A stretch of DNA of 64,000 nucleotides from Sphingomonas montana (GCF_001956315.1 NZ_MOLY01000045.1:310001-374000), one strand, 5' to 3'. Positions 44,005-53,011 are shown, counted from the first letter of the stretch. The notes: generated from the sequence alone by a model not told the origin. Numbers and translations are program-made.

Positions 44005-44682
44005 TCAGAAGCCGTAGCGGGTTGCCATGCAGCGTCGGTGCCAAGCATATTCAAGGCGTTTCTGTGCGCCCCAGGACCCGATCCATCCCGGATGCCTTTG
44101 GCCATGTCGGTGATCATGCCGCCAGTGCCGTGCCGTTACCACGAGATGGGCGTGCGGCTTCACTATCCATTTGCCGTCGCCCTCGACCGCGTGCACGGCC
44201 CACGCCACGACGGCCCCGCGGCCGACGAGCTCGCGCTGAACGAAACCCGTTACGATCCATTCCCACCATTCCGGCCGGATCGTCGCCGGAATTTCCAGCA
44301 GGACGTGCCAGGCCGCGACCTCGGTAGGATCGCCGGTCGCCACCGCTGCTGCGTCAGCTTCCTCCCAAACGCTGTACCCGCGCGTCGCCCAAACGGGGGC
44401 GCTCGCTGGCACGATGAGCCCTGAACCGCGCAGTTCATACCGTCGACCGGCAAATTGTTTTGGCATCGGCCCGAACCTGTCGACGGCGGCGTCGTCACGC
44501 CAGATATAAGCCGCATTGGCGACAGCCGTTTTGTACGCCGGCAAGCGGTGGGCATACTGCCACGCCTCGCTGATTGGTCGCACCTTGAAATCCGGCCGGT
44601 CATCCGCCTTTCGCTCCCGCGGGCGGGCGATTAACATCCGCTTCATTTGGGCGACGTCTTCTTGGGTGATGAACAGGGTCAT
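44005..44682 (-). CDS. MobA/MobL-like relaxase fragment or short relative
   Basis: A 225-residue protein. The part from 50 on resembles the MobA/MobL conjugative relaxase fold: KTAVANAAYIWRDD matches the AAYRSGE-type region, and WAVHAVEGDGKWIVKPHAHLVVTARHW gives the histidine triad motif (H164, H177, H179). The N-terminal catalytic tyrosine region and the long helicase or primase tail of full relaxases are missing. Start 44682 has GGAGAAGAG upstream. It is the last gene of a minus-strand cassette with an unknown protein, an exonuclease-like protein and a PolB-type exonuclease. Either a minimal mobilisation protein or a remnant. Confidence 0.6.
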   Translation of the reverse strand: MTLFITQEDVAQMKRMLIARPRERKADDRPDFKVRPISEAWQYAHRLPAYKTAVANAAYIWRDDAAVDRFGPMPKQFAGRRYELRGSGLIVPASAPVWATRGYSVWEEADAAAVATGDPTEVAAWHVLLEIPATIRPEWWEWIVTGFVQRELVGRGAVVAWAVHAVEGDGKWIVKPHAHLVVTARHWRHDHRHGQRHPGWIGSWGAQKRLEYAWHRRCMATRYGF

Positions 44683-44770
44683 TCTCTTCTCCAGAAACGG
44701 CAACGCCGCCCATTTGGGCGGCGTTGCGGGGGCATCGCGGAGCACGCGACGCGGTTGGTAATGGGAGCGG

Positions 44771-45304
44771 TCAGGCAACGATCTTGATCTGTTCGTGCGG
44801 AATTGCGTCGGCGAAGCTGCCGCCTTTCGGCACCCAGACAGAGCCCTTCAGCGTAGCTGGTGCCATCGTCGACACGGCCTGTCGCCAACGGCGCCAGGCG
44901 ATAGCCTCGCCGTTTGCCCTGCGTGCGTTGGGCGGCAGTTTTGCTCCAGTAAGGAAGTGGCGGGGGCCGACGAAGTAGCGGCGGTCCCCCGTCAGCAGTT
45001 CAATCCGTGCGGTTTCACTTGCTGCATAGAGCCGTACGCCCGGCACCCACTCCACGCCTGCGTCTTGGCGGATCGCCATAGACACAGCGAGCGGCGCGTC
45101 CGCATACGGCTCGATCGAGACATGAACCAGATCGCATCCCCGGTCGGCCGCAAGCCGCGCTACTTCCCACGCATCAAAAATCGTGCGCGGTGCACTGAAG
45201 CACCAACCGGCTGTATGAAAGGCAGGTGCGTGAGCGGGATAGCCCATCAGGCTACGCAGGCTATGACACCAGTCCTGTGATGTCGTGAGATATGTCGAAG
45301 TCAT
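44771..45304 (-). CDS. Hypothetical protein of relaxase cassette
   Basis: A 177-residue soluble protein with two tryptophans in the first half and a basic stretch (PPNARRANGEAIAWRRWRQAV) near residue 130. Contains GWCFSAPRTIFDAWEVARLAADRGCDLVHVSIEPYADAP. I recognise no family. Start 45304 has AAGGAA upstream. It lies 13 bases after the stop of the gene before it and 88 bases before the relaxase-like gene, in one probable operon. Confidence 0.7.
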   Translation of the reverse strand: MTSTYLTTSQDWCHSLRSLMGYPAHAPAFHTAGWCFSAPRTIFDAWEVARLAADRGCDLVHVSIEPYADAPLAVSMAIRQDAGVEWVPGVRLYAASETARIELLTGDRRYFVGPRHFLTGAKLPPNARRANGEAIAWRRWRQAVSTMAPATLKGSVWVPKGGSFADAIPHEQIKIVA

Positions 45305-45317
45305 CAGTAATTCCTTC

Positions 45318-46025
45318 TTATGAACGACGGCCGGTTGGCCGAGGATTTTCCGCTCCGTCACGGTTCCCACTTCCCAATTCCGATCCCATTTCCTCTGCGG
45401 TCCATGGCGTAAGGTCCGAAGCTTTTTGCGCTGCGACCCAGGCATCGGTGGCCTCCGCCTTATCGATCCTCGCCATGCCCTCCGCGCGGACGTGCATGCG
45501 CCAGAGTGCCAGAGCCTCGTCAGCCAGATCCCGTCGCAACGGGTCGGTCCGCCCGGTAGCCCAAGCGCTGAAGATATCCTCGTCGCGCCAGGTTGGAGCA
45601 TAGATTGCCCAGTCCGCCGCAGCGGTAGCAAGCGTCGGAAAGCCGGCACGGCCGCGGGGCAGCGCCATGTCGAAGACGCCACCCTTCAGTAGGCCCTGCC
45701 ACCGAGTGAGAAAGCCGCACGCACATGCCGGCGGCGCGGTCGCAGCTACGTTCAGCAGTATTGGTGCCAAGCTCCTGGCGATATTCCAGCCGACCAGCAT
45801 GCCTGCTGGAGGCAACTGGGCAGCAACGGCGTCCAGCAGATCGAACTCCGGTTCCCCTGCCTGCAGCGCGTGGGTGTGCTGTGCAAAGCGCCACCGCCCC
45901 TTCCTACGCCAGCACATCAAGATTCCAATTCCGACGAGCATCGTGTCGCTGTCGTGAATGGCATTCCGTGGGGGCGGCACGGGAATGGTGGCGGCGGTCA
46001 TCGCGACCGTTACGATTGGTATCAT
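45318..46025 (-). CDS. Hypothetical protein, possible distant exonuclease-fold
   Basis: A 235-residue protein. FDLLDAVAAQLPPAGMLVGWNIARSLAPIL recalls the GWNxxxFD region of DEDD 3'-5' exonucleases, which is intact in the gene upstream. The acidic DxE motif is not clear, so it may be an inactive relative. Start 46025 has GAGG upstream. The cassette order on the minus strand is exonuclease, this gene, the 177-residue protein, the relaxase-like protein. Confidence 0.65.
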   Translation of the reverse strand: MIPIVTVAMTAATIPVPPPRNAIHDSDTMLVGIGILMCWRRKGRWRFAQHTHALQAGEPEFDLLDAVAAQLPPAGMLVGWNIARSLAPILLNVAATAPPACACGFLTRWQGLLKGGVFDMALPRGRAGFPTLATAAADWAIYAPTWRDEDIFSAWATGRTDPLRRDLADEALALWRMHVRAEGMARIDKAEATDAWVAAQKASDLTPWTAEEMGSELGSGNRDGAENPRPTGRRS

Positions 46026-46116
46026 TAGGACCTCATGGGCATGTTGGATCAGACCACCGGAACGACCGGCCGCCTGATGCGACGATTTGGGTGGAAACCG
46101 GGGCAGACCCGGTCGA

Positions 46117-46947
46117 TCAGAAAGGACTTTCGCTGAATGACTGTTCGTCTCGTTCCCGGGCGAGGCGACGTTCCGCGTCAGCTAGCGCTGCCGCTGTTCG
46201 AAGCTCGAGCGCCTGCGCCCGTGCCCACAAGGCTGGCGGGCATGTCGCGAAGCTACGAAACGGGCTGAGCGCAGGCGTTATTTCCAGCCACGATGCGAAA
46301 TCATCGAGCGGCAGCGCCAACTCAGCGGGATCCGCGCTCTTCCACGCGGCCCAGTGAAGCCAGCAGATCCAGGTCGCGATCGTGTCCTCGGCAACGTATC
46401 GTGTGACGGCTTCGACGTCGCCAGCGCGCCAGAGTGCGCCAACGTCCGACCCGTGAACCGAAGTTTTGACCGGAATTTCGAGCGCCTCGCACACCGCCGA
46501 CAGCGACAGCGTCCGCGACGATCCGTAGGATGCCATCTGATCGGCAAGATCGCAGTGGGTCGTATCGTACCGCCCCGCCTGGGTCTGTCGCGCTAGCCCA
46601 GGCAGGTCGAATGTCCGGCTACGCATGGCCTGCAGTCGGAAGACCGCGTTGTCGAAACCGCGCGTGTTCCAACCGATGCCGACGACGCCCGGGGGGAGGC
46701 AGGCGTCTACCCGGCGGTAGAAATCAGCTTCCTGGCCCGGCCGACACACCAGGACGTCGAGCCGGAAATCATGGTGACCATCCGGTAGGCGTGTCGCGCC
46801 CAGAAAGGCCGCCGTGACCGGCCGATGCTGCGGGATTGGCGGGAAGCCACCGTCGGCCGGCTCGGTATCGACTATCGTTTCGATGTCGTAGGCGACGACC
46901 CGACCGGTAGGGTGATCGTCGCGGGGACGCTGTTGCCAAATGCCCAT
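46117..46947 (-). CDS. Predicted PolB-like 3'-5' exonuclease
   Basis: A 276-residue protein with the DEDD exonuclease motifs of the PolB-like family: VVAYDIETIV (D21, E23), GVVGIGWNTRGFDNAVFRL, and the C-terminal region YVAEDTIATWICWLHW. HCDLADQMASYGSSRTLSLSAVCEALEIPVK is typical of this predicted RNase-H-fold family. Start 46947 has AGGAG upstream. First gene of the minus-strand mobilisation cassette; it may trim DNA ends during transfer or repair. Confidence 0.75.
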   Translation of the reverse strand: MGIWQQRPRDDHPTGRVVAYDIETIVDTEPADGGFPPIPQHRPVTAAFLGATRLPDGHHDFRLDVLVCRPGQEADFYRRVDACLPPGVVGIGWNTRGFDNAVFRLQAMRSRTFDLPGLARQTQAGRYDTTHCDLADQMASYGSSRTLSLSAVCEALEIPVKTSVHGSDVGALWRAGDVEAVTRYVAEDTIATWICWLHWAAWKSADPAELALPLDDFASWLEITPALSPFRSFATCPPALWARAQALELRTAAALADAERRLARERDEQSFSESPF

Positions 46948-47089
46948 GTGGGGACTCCTGTGGTGATCAACGCGCCGCCGTCTGGTAGGCGCGGACCGGC
47001 TGGAAGGCGGCAGGCCGACATGGCCTTTTTCCCCTTCCCTGAACCGATCATCACACCGGTCAACGATTAGCCTTTTCCGATATTGGTTA

Positions 47090-47103
47090 AAACGGATCCG
47101 TTT
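47090..47103. promoter_or_regulatory. Perfect 14-base palindrome upstream of mobilisation cassette
   Basis: AAACGGATCCGTTT is self-complementary over all 14 bases and lies about 140 bases upstream of the first cassette gene on the minus strand. Position and symmetry fit a repressor operator. The nearby sequence is AT-rich. Confidence 0.4.
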
Positions 47104-47409
47104 GCATGTCGGCCGTCGCATGAGTTCGGGTCGTGTTGGCATGCGCGCATTTTCGACCACGCGAAGGCAAGCGGACAGGCTGCGCCGCAGCATGTGCCGA
47201 TGCCAGTCGCGGCACGTCAGAACCCGACCCGCTGGTTGCGGCGGTGGCCGCAATTGTTGTGTTCTGTCGAGCGCTGGCCGAAGGGCCGGCGCAACCCGAG
47301 GTGCGCTTCGCGCGCCGATCAGAGCCGCCGGGCGGCGACCTCCCAAAAGTCCGCCGGATGAACTGGGAGGCCCTTCACGGTTTCCGGTACGGAAATCCGC
47401 GCATCAGAT

Positions 47410-47985
47410 TTGTGGCCCCGCCACAATTCTGAGGTATTGCGCCTGTTTCTTTCTGCCTGTTCTAGCGACCTAAAAGCCTATCCGACCACCGTTCCTGGCC
47501 CCGAGACTGCACCCCTCAATATAAGACCTGTGGCGCTTAGGCGCTCAAACGGCGCAAACTCTTGGGCTCATTCCTGATGCAAAAATGCATCAAGTCGGTG
47601 AAAGCGGACAAATTCGACAGCTCAAACCCAATAAGCGAGGAGACATCGATCAACGCTGATTTGACACCTCGAATATTGGGAATGAGTGCCAGAATTAACG
47701 CACGTTCGTGACGCGTTTCACCAATTTCGCTTATGCCGATTGGGGTAAAAGTAATTGAAACGCTACAAATTCGAGCGTTCATTCCCAAATGCTCGCTGCG
47801 CAATCTGATCGGATTCGAAGCGGGCCGCTTATCGATACGGACCATTTGTGGGGGGGAAAAATTGGGAATGGGGTATCGAATTTGTACTCTTTTGCAGGTG
47901 GTTTAGACAAGATTGCGAACACCTGAGTTCGCGTCACGCGGTAGATATGCGGCGTAGCCCATATCTACGGTATTTCGCCTGTTTC
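47410..47985. repeat. Two hairpin plus direct-repeat units around a small frame
   Basis: Left: hairpin TTGTGG/CCACAA at 47410-47426, then GGTATTGCGCCTGTTTC at 47433-47449. Right: hairpin GTAGATAT/ATATCTAC at 47941-47968, then GGTATTTCGCCTGTTTC at 47969-47985. The two 17-base repeats differ at one base and have the same orientation. Only one small minus-strand frame lies between. This could be the two ends of an unknown small element, or a regulatory or replication site. Confidence 0.5.
47537..47845 (-). CDS. Small hypothetical protein, doubtful
   Basis: A 102-residue frame in lower-GC DNA. The sequence is protein-like in its hydrophobic pattern (RALILALIPNIRGVKSALIDVSSLIGFEL), but there is no Shine-Dalgarno and no family. 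It fills the space between the two hairpin/direct-repeat units. It may be a real island gene or chance. Confidence 0.3.
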   Translation of the reverse strand: MVRIDKRPASNPIRLRSEHLGMNARICSVSITFTPIGISEIGETRHERALILALIPNIRGVKSALIDVSSLIGFELSNLSAFTDLMHFCIRNEPKSLRRLSA

Positions 47986-48155
47986 CCTGTTTCCGCGCGT
48001 GTTAAATCTGGGACTGATCTATTTGTTACACGGAGATCTGCAACTGCTCTGAGTCTTCCTGCTCGGTAAAAAAATAGACGGGTTCCCACAAATCCGGTTT
48101 GCGGCAGCCTGCTCCGATCCTAGAAGCTGGGAGATTTGGCTAGAAGGATCCGGCA

Positions 48156-49748
48156 ATGAGCAGCGACACTCCAGACGCCCCCGACCCTGTTACCATCATC
48201 GCCGAGGCGATGATGGTCGCGTTAGCCGGCGTTCGTACGGATGTGGCGGCAAGCTTTAAAGATCTTGAGGTCCGCGTTCTATCGAAAGCGACGCAAACGA
48301 CGGCTCAGACCCAGATGGAGAATCCGTCACTCGCATCTACGCAGATGCCAAAGGCGCTCCAGGCCAGCGAGAAAGCGCTTTGGCAAGCCCGCAAGGTCAT
48401 GGGTGAAACTGTTATGACAGGCGTAACTGCGCTCCTGACGTTTCGACGGCTGCAGGAGGAAACTCAGGCGCTTAAAGCTGCGGATGATCGCCACGCCAGG
48501 GACCGGGATGCAAAGGCTATTTCAGGGCTCTACGTCGGGGCGCAGCAGTTCGTCGACCGGCTGTTCACGCATGGCACCGGCAAGCATCATCTCGACCAGC
48601 AGAGTGCCGACAGTGTCGCTATCTACGCAGATCTTATAGCGTGGAAAGCCTACGACACTCAGGGAGACGATCCAGCGTCACCGTGGCCGGCCATCCGCCG
48701 GATTTACGCTAATCGGTCGCTCCTGAAGCCAGATCATCGTGGTAACGGTGCTTATCGTTCACAGTCCGGCCCGCCGCCGCCGCTTCCCTCTCCGCGAACG
48801 GCTTCTCGTCGCGATGTTGATAAATATTACCGCTATGGCAGCACGCCAACACCAGCGGCCGAACCCATCAATTCTGCCCAGAGGGATGGTTCGCCGAACG
48901 ATTCGGGTCCTGTCGAAAATCATGCCAATAAGCCGAATGCTTCCGCCGCCCAGATTACGACAAAGAGTGAATCAGGGGGCATAATCACGGGCGCAACCAC
49001 TCTTTGTGACGGTGACCGCGCTGATGTTGTCCGCGAGCCATCTGGCCCAAAAATATCGCTTGCTCACGTCGCGCCGCCTAACTTGGCAGCGACCCTCTCT
49101 ACTGTTCTGAGCCCTGCTGTGCCGCGCAGCTCGCCATTGCCGGGTGAGACTGGGAATGGAGCAGAACTGGAAGCTCCAATGCCTCTTGCGACCGCAATCG
49201 CACACCTCCCTACGACGGTACGAACTGAACGCCCTGTTGTGCAGCAGGCAGCGTCGCACCTGGCGAAGAACGAGGGCGCGTCCTCGAGTTCAGCCGTTGG
49301 AGCTCACCAGGAGGCTCCGCAGACTGCAAGCACCTTAATGTCCATGCCTCTTGATGCTGGACAAGCGTTGCCGGCAAACCAAAATGGGACTGACATCAGC
49401 CCAGCGATGCCCAAGCCTGAGATGCCGATCCCCCTCACTTCAGAGCAGGCCGCGATAATCGCGACGAAGCTCTTTGATGCGGACGATGGAGCTGTATCTG
49501 CGCTTTGGGCTGGTACCGGGCTAAACGAAGACGACTTGCACAACGCCTTTCTCGATATTGACCTACGGTGTTTCGTTGATCGCGGCAACGCCACAGCGGA
49601 TCAGATAGCGCTATTGAAAGCAGCAGAGGTGGGGCAGGCTCGTAAATTCGTAGCTGACTTCCGACGGTTCAAAATTGCTCTGTGGACAACTGACTTACTC
49701 AATGGTGATCCTACGCTGGTATCACGTGCAGTCGGCGCCGGTTATTAA
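48156..49748 (+). CDS. Large hypothetical protein with disordered middle
   Basis: A 530-residue protein of unknown family. Residues 1-200 are mostly helical (ALQASEKALWQARKVMGETVMTGVTALL). Residues 200-420 are rich in Pro, Ser, Thr and Asn and look disordered. The last 110 residues (LTSEQAAIIATKLFDADDGAVSALWAGTGL, KFVADFRRFKIALWTTDLL) look folded. ATG 48156 has AAGGA upstream. GC content is lower than in the chromosome part. It is separated from the mobilisation cassette by the hairpin-repeat segment. A head-linker-tail plan is common in plasmid or phage-linked structural proteins, but no function is shown. Confidence 0.7.
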   Translation: MSSDTPDAPDPVTIIAEAMMVALAGVRTDVAASFKDLEVRVLSKATQTTAQTQMENPSLASTQMPKALQASEKALWQARKVMGETVMTGVTALLTFRRLQEETQALKAADDRHARDRDAKAISGLYVGAQQFVDRLFTHGTGKHHLDQQSADSVAIYADLIAWKAYDTQGDDPASPWPAIRRIYANRSLLKPDHRGNGAYRSQSGPPPPLPSPRTASRRDVDKYYRYGSTPTPAAEPINSAQRDGSPNDSGPVENHANKPNASAAQITTKSESGGIITGATTLCDGDRADVVREPSGPKISLAHVAPPNLAATLSTVLSPAVPRSSPLPGETGNGAELEAPMPLATAIAHLPTTVRTERPVVQQAASHLAKNEGASSSSAVGAHQEAPQTASTLMSMPLDAGQALPANQNGTDISPAMPKPEMPIPLTSEQAAIIATKLFDADDGAVSALWAGTGLNEDDLHNAFLDIDLRCFVDRGNATADQIALLKAAEVGQARKFVADFRRFKIALWTTDLLNGDPTLVSRAVGAGY

Positions 49749-49787
49749 AAGCTCAGTTTTTTGATACAGGTCGTTGAACGAACTTAG

Positions 49788-49981
49788 GCAGGCATTGGTT
49801 AGGCGGTCTGGCGTGGACTTACCGCAAAACCGCCCACGTTGACCCAAGCAGCGAAGCCCAGCCAGAAACCAAAGCCCCGGCTCATAGCTCCGAAGGTGAT
49901 GATTACCGAATGCACGAAGTCAGGTGTATGCCCCGCCATGGAACTAAACGATTCTTCTCCGTCGGACCGTAAGGCCCTCCA
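49788..49981 (+). pseudogene. Decayed copy of the TIR gene C-terminal end
   Basis: Read in one frame, this stretch gives AGIG, a stop, AVWRGLTAKPPTL, then AKPSQKPKPRLIAPKVMI and DRKALQ. The intact TIR protein at 53295 has GIGEVIQAVRRELIAKPTTP, AKPTQKLKPRPTAPKAMI and GRKALTKP at the same places. So this is a homologous 3' end with an in-frame stop, a small deletion and no upstream TIR domain. The likeness continues past the gene into the hairpin at 50004. Confidence 0.75.
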
Positions 49982-50003
49982 GGTAAATCACGGACAACCC
50001 GCT

Positions 50004-50028
50004 GTGTGACAACCGCTAGGTTTTGTAC
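50004..50028. repeat. Degenerate copy of the GTGTCA hairpin
   Basis: GTGTGACAACCG, CT, AGGTTTTGTAC is a worn version of the perfect hairpin at 54421-54446, with the same CT loop. The flank GGACAACCCGCT also matches GGACAACCCGGT at the intact copy. Confidence 0.7.
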
Positions 50029-50123
50029 GTACTGTTAGTAGGCTTCCTCTCCGTTCCGTCATTATACGTGCGTGTCATCTCGCTTAAGCAGTTCCGATCC
50101 TGCGTCACGTCTTCAAATCTAAC

Positions 50124-52736
50124 TTAGAAGCTATAACTAGCGCGCATGAACACGGATCGACCGTTAAATCCAAAAGGAGAAACGGCGTTGTAGGGCTGCG
50201 TTCCGGCATTGTCGGCACCATTGGTGCCGGCAGCGACGCCGGCGACGCTCGATGCGATATTTTCATCCGGATAGATATCGAAGACGTTCTGCGCTCCCAC
50301 GCTTACCCGCAACCTGCGGGTCGCCTGCCAGCCGATATCGATATCCGTCAGAATCTCGGCACCAAAGCGTTGGATGATGTCCGAATTGACCGCACTACCG
50401 GACGAAGGAATGAGCCGAACGTCATAACCCGGCACCAAGGCCGCGACCTGGGCCGGCGTACGATTGAGCAACGCGACCGTCGCGACGCGGCCATACCGGG
50501 TGTTGGTGAAAGATAGCGAAAACGGTCCCCGCGCGTAGTTCAGGTCCAGCGTGATCTTGTCGCGCGGCAGGCTGTCCGAAAAGCGGAGCTGTTGGGTGAG
50601 GTCAAAGAGCGGCGTGGTGATGCCAAGGGCGGCGATCGGCGTCGGAGTGCCCGCGATCCGATCGAACGTCGTCTTGTTGTAATTGCCCGCAAGCGTGGCC
50701 GTGATCCGGCTCCCGTCCCGCAAGCGGTGCCGGTAGTTCATGACCAGATCGACGCCTTTGGTCTCGGTGTCGACTGCGTTGGTCAGGAACGACAGCGCGG
50801 CAAAGCCGGACTGCCCGTTGGCAGCCAGAAAGCTGGTCAGGCGCGCGTCCTGAAAAGTCGACGAGATGGCTATGCGGTCACGCACCTTGATCCGATAGGC
50901 ATCGAGCGTCGCTGTGAATCCGCCCGTCTCGAAGACGGTGCCGATCGACACGTTGCGTGACTGTTCGGGCTTCAGGTCGGTCGCGCCCGCAAGCCGCGCT
51001 GCGGGGTTGTCGACCGCCGCCACCCGTACGATCGCCTGAGCGCCGTTGAGGATCAACGTATTGGATGCGTTATAGCCGGACTGCGCCAGTGCCGGCGCGC
51101 GGAAGCCGGTGTTGTAGGAGCCTCGTAGGGCCAGCCCACCGAACAGATCCAGCCGTCCGGCGGCCTTGAAATTCGTGGTGCTGCCGAAGTCCGAATAACG
51201 TTCGTGCCGAACCGCGCCTGATAGCAGCAGCCGACCGAAAAGCTGTTTCTCCACTTCGCCATAGACCGCGACGCTGTCGCGACCGATCGAGGCCCGATCA
51301 TCGGGTCCGTTGCTCGGACCAGGTTGCGAGCCGATTGGCCCCGGGCGGCCGGCATTGGGGCCATCTGGGATCAATACCCCGCCGTTGCGATACCCATCAG
51401 GCGCGCCTGAAAAGAGACGGTAGGTTTCCTCGCGATACTCGGCGCCGAAAGCCAGTCTCAGCGGCTGATCATCTCCAAGTGGGATCTCGCGCGTGAAATC
51501 GAGGTTCGAGGTCCACTGATAGAAGTCGCTGCCGCCGCGGTAGAAGCGTGATGGGGAGGCGGCACCCAGCGAGACGTTGACGCTGTCGACATAGGTCGTG
51601 CGGACGGTGCTGGCCCCATAGACCGTGGACAGATCCCAGCCGAAGCCCGCCAGGTCGTCACCACGCAGACCGATCGCGGTGGAGATGTTCTCCAGGCGGG
51701 TGTCGAGGCCAGGGCTGTAGCCATCCGGGTAGAGCGCGCGCACGGTTTCGTCCTGGCCGGGGCGGCGGAAGAAATACTGAATGTCGCCGTCGAGGCGATT
51801 GTAGCCGCCAAAGCTGTAAAGTTCGGTGCCGCCGGGCAAAGGCGCGACGAGGTTGTAGAAAAACTGGTAGTTCCGGTTTGGCTGGTCGCCTTGCTGGAAA
51901 ACGTTCCGGTCGAACCCGGATTCACGCGGGTCGAGCGTCCCGTTCGATGGTGTCAGTCCAACGCCGGAGCCATAATTGGCAGAAGGCGCGACCGGCCGGC
52001 CGGCCGCGTTCGTCCCAAAATATTGCTGGCGGGTATCCGCCCGCGCGCGGTTGGTGCCGTTCCGGTCCTGGTATGCGGCAGTCAGACGCAGAACGCCATC
52101 AGCACCGAGCGGGACGCCTGTCGAGGCACTCACCTCGTAAGTCTCACCGTCGCCCTTCGTGGTTTGCACGTAGCCTGCCTGTGCAACGGTACCCAGCGAG
52201 CGGTCAAGGATCATGTTGATGACCCCCGAGATTGCGTCGGACCCGTATTGGGCGGCGGCACCGTCGCGCAGCACTTCGATCCTGGACATGGCGAGGGTCG
52301 GGATGGCGTTGAAGTCGACCGCGACGTCGCCGCGACCGATGCCATTGCTGGAATTCAGGTCGGCCGTAGTGTGACGGCGCTTGCCGTTGATCAGCACGAG
52401 CAGTTCGCCGGCACCCAGCCCGCGCAGCGACGGTGGCTGAATGAAATCGCCGACACCCGATGCCAGCGGCCGCGGGGCGCTGAAGCTCGGTACCTGAACC
52501 TTCAGCATCTGGATAAGATCGACGCGGCCGCTCTGTTGCAGCGCCTCGCGCGATATCGCGTCCACCGGCGTCGACGACTGCGTTGCCGTGCGGCCGCCGA
52601 AGCGGCTGCCGGTGACGATGATCTCGCCGGCCTTCTTGTCGTCTTCGATTGCGTCGGCTTCCCGAACGGCATTCTGCGCCAGTACGGGCATTGGCATCGC
52701 GGCCGTGGCCGCAAACGCTATCGCGAATGATCGCAT
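50124..52736 (-). CDS. TonB-dependent outer-membrane receptor
   Basis: An 870-residue receptor with a signal peptide (MRSFAIAFAATAAMPMPVLAQ). A TonB-box-like EIIVTGSR is near residue 38. The plug domain includes QMLKVQVPSFSAPR and LVLINGKRRHTTADL, followed by IEVLRDGAAAQYGSDAISGVINMIL. A 22-strand barrel ends in SVFMRASYSF, the aromatic terminus for outer-membrane assembly. GGGGG precedes the ATG. It belongs to the large sphingomonad TonB receptor class for sugars or peptides rather than clear siderophores. A truncated ABC ATPase lies just upstream on the same strand. Confidence 0.93.
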   Translation of the reverse strand: MRSFAIAFAATAAMPMPVLAQNAVREADAIEDDKKAGEIIVTGSRFGGRTATQSSTPVDAISREALQQSGRVDLIQMLKVQVPSFSAPRPLASGVGDFIQPPSLRGLGAGELLVLINGKRRHTTADLNSSNGIGRGDVAVDFNAIPTLAMSRIEVLRDGAAAQYGSDAISGVINMILDRSLGTVAQAGYVQTTKGDGETYEVSASTGVPLGADGVLRLTAAYQDRNGTNRARADTRQQYFGTNAAGRPVAPSANYGSGVGLTPSNGTLDPRESGFDRNVFQQGDQPNRNYQFFYNLVAPLPGGTELYSFGGYNRLDGDIQYFFRRPGQDETVRALYPDGYSPGLDTRLENISTAIGLRGDDLAGFGWDLSTVYGASTVRTTYVDSVNVSLGAASPSRFYRGGSDFYQWTSNLDFTREIPLGDDQPLRLAFGAEYREETYRLFSGAPDGYRNGGVLIPDGPNAGRPGPIGSQPGPSNGPDDRASIGRDSVAVYGEVEKQLFGRLLLSGAVRHERYSDFGSTTNFKAAGRLDLFGGLALRGSYNTGFRAPALAQSGYNASNTLILNGAQAIVRVAAVDNPAARLAGATDLKPEQSRNVSIGTVFETGGFTATLDAYRIKVRDRIAISSTFQDARLTSFLAANGQSGFAALSFLTNAVDTETKGVDLVMNYRHRLRDGSRITATLAGNYNKTTFDRIAGTPTPIAALGITTPLFDLTQQLRFSDSLPRDKITLDLNYARGPFSLSFTNTRYGRVATVALLNRTPAQVAALVPGYDVRLIPSSGSAVNSDIIQRFGAEILTDIDIGWQATRRLRVSVGAQNVFDIYPDENIASSVAGVAAGTNGADNAGTQPYNAVSPFGFNGRSVFMRASYSF

Positions 52737-52831
52737 GTAGAACCCCCTTTGGTGATGTTATTCTATTACATGGTTTAAGTTGCAGCTGGCCGGTGGGTGG
52801 CCGGTGAAAGGCTTGGGCCTTTAAGCGGCGA

Positions 52832-53011
52832 TCAACCGCCGTGGAGGCGCGGTATTGTCAAGGTGGTCGACTTGCCCGCCCCATTGCCACCCAGCAACGC
52901 AGTGATGCTGCCAGCGGCGACGGAAAGCGAGAGGCCGTCGAGAACGCGGTGACCACCATATGCCAGCACGAGGTCGCGGATGGCGATAGGGTGATCGTGG
53001 GTATCGCACAT
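52832..53011 (-). pseudogene. ABC transporter ATPase truncated after Walker A
   Basis: ATG 53011 starts MCDTHDHPIAIRDLVLAYGG and runs through a normal ABC opening to LLGGNGAGKSTTL, the Walker A loop. It then reads TIPRLHGG and stops at residue 59. Everything after Walker A (Q-loop, signature, Walker B) is missing. GAGG precedes the start, so it may still be translated. The next gene on the strand is the TonB receptor, and the deletion probably brought the two together. Too short to be active. Confidence 0.8.
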
